Shown in pieces: positions 60,972-64,000 of a stretch of 64,000 bases of DNA. Under the pieces are notes generated by a model. The model was not told the DNA's origin and did not search any database. It saw only the letters and a program-made list of their open reading frames with translations. The stretch is from Planctomycetota bacterium (GTDB taxonomy: Bacteria; Planctomycetota; SZUA-567; H5-PLA8). A program made the position numbers and the translations under genes. The number at the start of each line of letters is the position of its first letter. Position 1 is the first letter of the stretch. The stretch spans positions 1,335,326 to 1,399,325 of the forward strand of contig JAOSKN010000002.1 in assembly GCA_027493525.1 (NCBI GenBank), given 5' to 3'.

Positions 60972-62021
60972 ATGCAAGCCTTGGTTCTGAGCGCGCCACG
61001 CACCTTGAAGCTCGAGACGCTCCCCGACCCGACGCCCGGGCCGGGGGAGGCCGTCGTCGAGGTGTCCTACGCCGGCATCTGCGGGACCGACGTCGAACTC
61101 TTCATCAACGACCTGAGCCACTACACGCTCGGGTATGCGAAACTCCCGATCGTGCCGGGGCACGAATGGTCGGGGACCGTCGTCGCCGTCGGCGCCGGGG
61201 TGAACCGTCTCAAGCCCGGCGAGCGGGTCATCGCCGAGGTGGCGATCGGCTGCGGGACCTGCCGCTTCTGCCGCAAAGGGTATCAGAACGTCTGCGCGGA
61301 CCGGCGCGAGGTCGGCATCGTCAACCAGGACGGCGGCTTCGCGCAGTTCGCGAAGGTGCCGGCGCGAAACCTGCGCCGGGCCGGGGACTTGCCGCCCGAC
61401 GCCGCCGCGCTGAGCGAACCCACCGCCGTCGCGCTCAACGCCTGCAAGGTCGTCGAACTGGCCTGCCCCGACCGCGTGCTGGTCGTGGGCGCGGGGCCGG
61501 TGGGCCTGCTCGCGCTGCAGTGCGCGCGCGCCTGCGGGGCCGGCGAGGTCACGGTGCTGGACCGCGCGCCGGCGCGCCTGGAAGCCGCGCGCAAGCTGGG
61601 CGCCGCGCACGTCATGGACGGATCGAGTTTCGCCCCGGCGGAGCTTCCCGAACGCGCGAAGGCCCTGACCCGCGGCGAAGGCTTCGACGTGATCCTCGAA
61701 TGCGCCGGCGCCGGCGCGCTCTTTGGCGACCTCCTGCCTTCGCTTGCGCGGCTGGGGCGGCTGGCGGTCGTCGGCTGTTTCCAGGAGCAGCGCCCCGCGA
61801 TCAACCCGGACTGGCTCGTCGGCGGCCAGCGGCGCATCGCCGGCGCGGTCGGCGGCGGCTCGTACTACGCGGAGGCTGTGGACCTCTTGAGGTCCGGCCG
61901 GGTGCAGGCGCCGCCGCTGATCTCGCATCGGCTGCCGTTGCGCGAAGGCCCCGCGCTCCTGGAGCGCCTCGCCGCGCGGAGTGGGCCGGACGGCGCGTTG
62001 AAGGTCCTGCTGCAGCCGTAG
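60972..62021 (+). CDS. zinc-dependent alcohol/polyol dehydrogenase
   Basis: A 349-residue medium-chain dehydrogenase. Catalytic zinc ligands are Cys in GICGTDVE and the His-Glu of PGHEWSG; the structural zinc Cys cluster is GCGTCRFCRKGYQNVC. The NAD site is VLVVGAGPVGLLALQCA with an Asp at the end of the second strand (TVLDRAP), predicting NAD over NADP. Sequence resembles sorbitol, threonine and galactitol-1-phosphate dehydrogenases; substrate cannot be decided. The following kinase gene starts 24 bases after its stop. Confidence 0.9.
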   Translation: MQALVLSAPRTLKLETLPDPTPGPGEAVVEVSYAGICGTDVELFINDLSHYTLGYAKLPIVPGHEWSGTVVAVGAGVNRLKPGERVIAEVAIGCGTCRFCRKGYQNVCADRREVGIVNQDGGFAQFAKVPARNLRRAGDLPPDAAALSEPTAVALNACKVVELACPDRVLVVGAGPVGLLALQCARACGAGEVTVLDRAPARLEAARKLGAAHVMDGSSFAPAELPERAKALTRGEGFDVILECAGAGALFGDLLPSLARLGRLAVVGCFQEQRPAINPDWLVGGQRRIAGAVGGGSYYAEAVDLLRSGRVQAPPLISHRLPLREGPALLERLAARSGPDGALKVLLQP

Positions 62022-62045
62022 TCGCGGCGCGGAGCGGGCCGCACC

Positions 62046-64000
62046 ATGAATCAGACCGGCGTACCTCCCACCGCCAACATCCGGCACGGCTGGTTCTCGC
62101 TGGTCGTCGGGCTGCTCCTGCTGCTCACCGGCATCGTCCTGCCGGTGGCCTTCTTCCGGCAGCGCAATTCCGCGCAGGAGCAGGCCCGGGAGCGCTTCGA
62201 TCTGCTCTCGCGCTCGACGGTGCGCGAGGTCCGGCGCAAGCTTGAACCGGCCGCTCGCGTCCTGGGCGACCTCGAGGCGCAGGCGCGCTTGGGCAACCTG
62301 CCCGTCGGCGCCCTTGACCGCCTCGCCCCGATCCTGGTCGAGCGCCTGCGCACCGAGAAGGAACTCACCTGGCTCAGCTACAGCGAGGCTGCGACCGGAC
62401 GGTTCGCGGGCGCGCGGCGGCTCCCCGGCGGCACGCTGATCCTGAACACGTCCGATCCCGCCGTGGACGCCGGGTTGCCCAGCGAGTTCAGCATCGGGCA
62501 CGATGGCGAGCAGATCGCGCTGCCCCGCGATAAGAAGCCCTACGATCCGCGGAAAGAGGAATTCTTCAATCTGGCCAAGTCCAAGCTCGGCGTCGTCTGG
62601 ACCAAGCCTTACCCGTTCAACGAGGGCGACTACGGGATCACCGCGGCCCTCGCCTTGCGCCCCCGCGAGGCGCCCGAGCCGCAGGGAGTATTCACCGCCG
62701 ATTTTTACCTGTCGGACCTCTCGCGTTTTCTCGGCGGCCTCGACGTGCCGCCCTCCGGATACCTGTACCTTCTGGACGGTCGCGCCGCGCGGATCGCCGC
62801 GCCCGAGACGCAGGATGCCAAGCGCGCCCAACCCGCGCTCGACGCGCTCCTCGCCGCCCTGGGCGAAGCGCCGAAAAACCTTCCCGCGGGCGCGCGGATC
62901 CTGAGCCTGGCGGTGGGGGACGAGGCGTACCTCGGCTCGGTCGAATGCTTTGACGTCGAAGGCGGCCTGCGCTGGGCCGTGGCCGTCGTGCAGCCTGAGC
63001 GGGCGCTCCTGGGGCCGCTGGGCTCTCGCCCGGTCTACCTGGTCGTGGCGCTCTCCTCGACGACGCTGCTCATCGGCCTGGGCAGCCTGCTGCTCTATCG
63101 GCGCATGCGCAAGGGCGATCTGCCCATCGCCTTCACCCCCGGCACCACCTCATGGACCGGGCCGCCCCAGGCGCTGCCCAACGTCAGCTCGCCGTTGACC
63201 CGCATCGGCCGGGTCGAAGCGCTCGCGCCGACGGAGGCGCTCGGTTCGTCGCGGCGCGAGTCGGGCCCCGCCGCCGCCATCCGCTTCGTCTTCGCGGCCA
63301 CCGACGTTCAGAAGGGCACGGCCGCGCGCGCCGTGGCGCTCGATCGGCCCGTCGAGGACCTCTCCACCGAGCCGCTGCTGCGGCTGGCCCCGCGGGTGCT
63401 CGTGGACGACCGGCCCACGCCGGCCCTCGCCGGGATCCCGATCCTCGCCAAGCTCGGCCAAGGGGCCTTTGGAGCGGTCTATTACGGCGTGCATCCGCGG
63501 TTGCGCCGCGCGGTCGCGGTGAAAGTGCTCTCGTTCCTGGTCGCCGCGAAGAACGAGGAGTGGGTCAAGCGCTTCTACCGCGAAGCCCAGCTCGCCGCGT
63601 CGATCAACTCCCCGCACCTCGTCTCCGTCTTCGACGTGAATTCGGAGGAAGGGCTCTTCTTCCTGGTCATGGAGTACGTGCGCGGCCCGACCGCCGGCGA
63701 ACACCTGCGCGCTTCGCGCCTGGAACCCCATGGCGGGATGCCGGAGGCCGATGCGCTGCGCATCGCCTTGGCCGCCGCGCGCGGCCTGGCCGCCGCGCAC
63801 GCCGCGGGCGTCATCCACCGGGACATCAAGCCCGACAACGTGATGCTCCCCCTCGGCCCAGACGGTCAGCCGCGCTTCGACGAGGCCAAGCTCACCGATC
63901 TCGGCATCGCGCGGCGCGAGGAGAAGGGCCTGACCATGACCGAGACCGAGGTGGCCATGGGCACCTTCGGCTACATGGCGCCCGAACAGGCCCGCGACGC
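62046..64000 (+). CDS. membrane Ser/Thr kinase with extracytoplasmic sensor, 3' end cut by window edge
   Basis: At least 651 codons, open to the window end. Unlike most bacterial Ser/Thr kinases, the sensor comes first: transmembrane helix 1 (about 16-37), an outer region of about 290 residues resembling a Cache-type ligand-binding domain (FNLAKSKLGVVWTKPYPFNEGDYGITAALAL, GVFTADFYLSDLSRFLGGL), transmembrane helix 2 (about 330-351), a linker and then the kinase from about 463. Kinase motifs are LGQGAFGAVYYG, AVKVL, HRDIKPDNVM, DLGIARR and MGTFGYMAPEQ; DFG is replaced by DLG. ATG 62046 is 24 bases after the dehydrogenase stop. Confidence 0.88.
   Translation, partial: MNQTGVPPTANIRHGWFSLVVGLLLLLTGIVLPVAFFRQRNSAQEQARERFDLLSRSTVREVRRKLEPAARVLGDLEAQARLGNLPVGALDRLAPILVERLRTEKELTWLSYSEAATGRFAGARRLPGGTLILNTSDPAVDAGLPSEFSIGHDGEQIALPRDKKPYDPRKEEFFNLAKSKLGVVWTKPYPFNEGDYGITAALALRPREAPEPQGVFTADFYLSDLSRFLGGLDVPPSGYLYLLDGRAARIAAPETQDAKRAQPALDALLAALGEAPKNLPAGARILSLAVGDEAYLGSVECFDVEGGLRWAVAVVQPERALLGPLGSRPVYLVVALSSTTLLIGLGSLLLYRRMRKGDLPIAFTPGTTSWTGPPQALPNVSSPLTRIGRVEALAPTEALGSSRRESGPAAAIRFVFAATDVQKGTAARAVALDRPVEDLSTEPLLRLAPRVLVDDRPTPALAGIPILAKLGQGAFGAVYYGVHPRLRRAVAVKVLSFLVAAKNEEWVKRFYREAQLAASINSPHLVSVFDVNSEEGLFFLVMEYVRGPTAGEHLRASRLEPHGGMPEADALRIALAAARGLAAAHAAGVIHRDIKPDNVMLPLGPDGQPRFDEAKLTDLGIARREEKGLTMTETEVAMGTFGYMAPEQARD

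Overview
The window looks like the chromosome of a high-GC, Gram-negative-type bacterium. The gene style resembles Planctomycetota or a related environmental phylum: several extracytoplasmic-function (ECF) sigma factors with long membrane-linked C-terminal extensions, several eukaryote-like Ser/Thr kinases, FHA and STAS signalling proteins, a DUF4212/sodium-solute symporter pair, and a large lipoprotein with a GH123/DUF4091-like layout. This assignment comes from gene style only and is moderately uncertain. I found no rRNA, tRNA, CRISPR array, transposase or integrase.

Layout. 0-0.66 kb: 3' part of a DUF697 membrane protein. 1.0-7.9 kb: a one-directional phosphorelay cluster of five separate receiver-only proteins (one with two receivers), a receiver-kinase-STAS fusion and a MASE1-PAS-PAS sensor kinase, with no DNA-binding output domain. 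8.0-16.3 kb: a polytopic membrane protein, a nucleotide-sugar epimerase, a VanZ-like protein, a site-2-protease-like M50 peptidase, an EEP-family phosphodiesterase, an active HtrA protease and, next to it, a tandem protease-fold protein whose catalytic residues are lost. 16.7-20.8 kb: phenylalanine/tyrosine catabolism (hppD, hmgA, a flavin-reductase-fold protein, phhA). 20.8-26.1 kb: an ECF sigma factor fused to a PepSY-like domain beside a stand-alone exported PepSY-like protein, a Ser/Thr kinase, an EEP protein, a lipoprotein and a STAS protein. 26.4-32.6 kb: ribulokinase, class I aldolase, a MazG-like protein, a HigBA-type toxin-antitoxin pair, an SMP-30-like protein and an FHA protein. 32.6-36.6 kb: a double rhodanese, frr and recG. 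36.6-39.2 kb: a less GC-rich sigma/sensor cassette bounded by a 77-bp direct repeat of the recG 3' end. 39.3-49.4 kb: polyprenyl synthase, a LysR regulator divergent from gltBD, and an unknown membrane protein. 49.5-64 kb: an EF-G-like GTPase, a sigma factor joined in one frame to an exported double STN-like module, the large lipoprotein, a symporter pair, two Ser/Thr kinases (the last cut by the window edge), a cupredoxin-like protein and a zinc alcohol dehydrogenase.

The most unusual theme is three separate sigma-factor loci, each physically tied to a membrane-anchored or exported sensor-like module: a sigma-PepSY fusion, a sigma-STN fusion with a possible internal start, and overlapping sigma and transmembrane-STN genes. 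The third sits in the cassette bounded by the recG repeat, which looks like an insertion that rebuilt the end of recG.

A caution for readers: five genes are interrupted or altered by a one-base shift at or near a homopolymer run (about 15.38, 18.25, 30.58, 33.30 and 58.99 kb). Because all fall on homopolymers, sequencing or assembly error is the simplest explanation; these genes are annotated across the shift and flagged.
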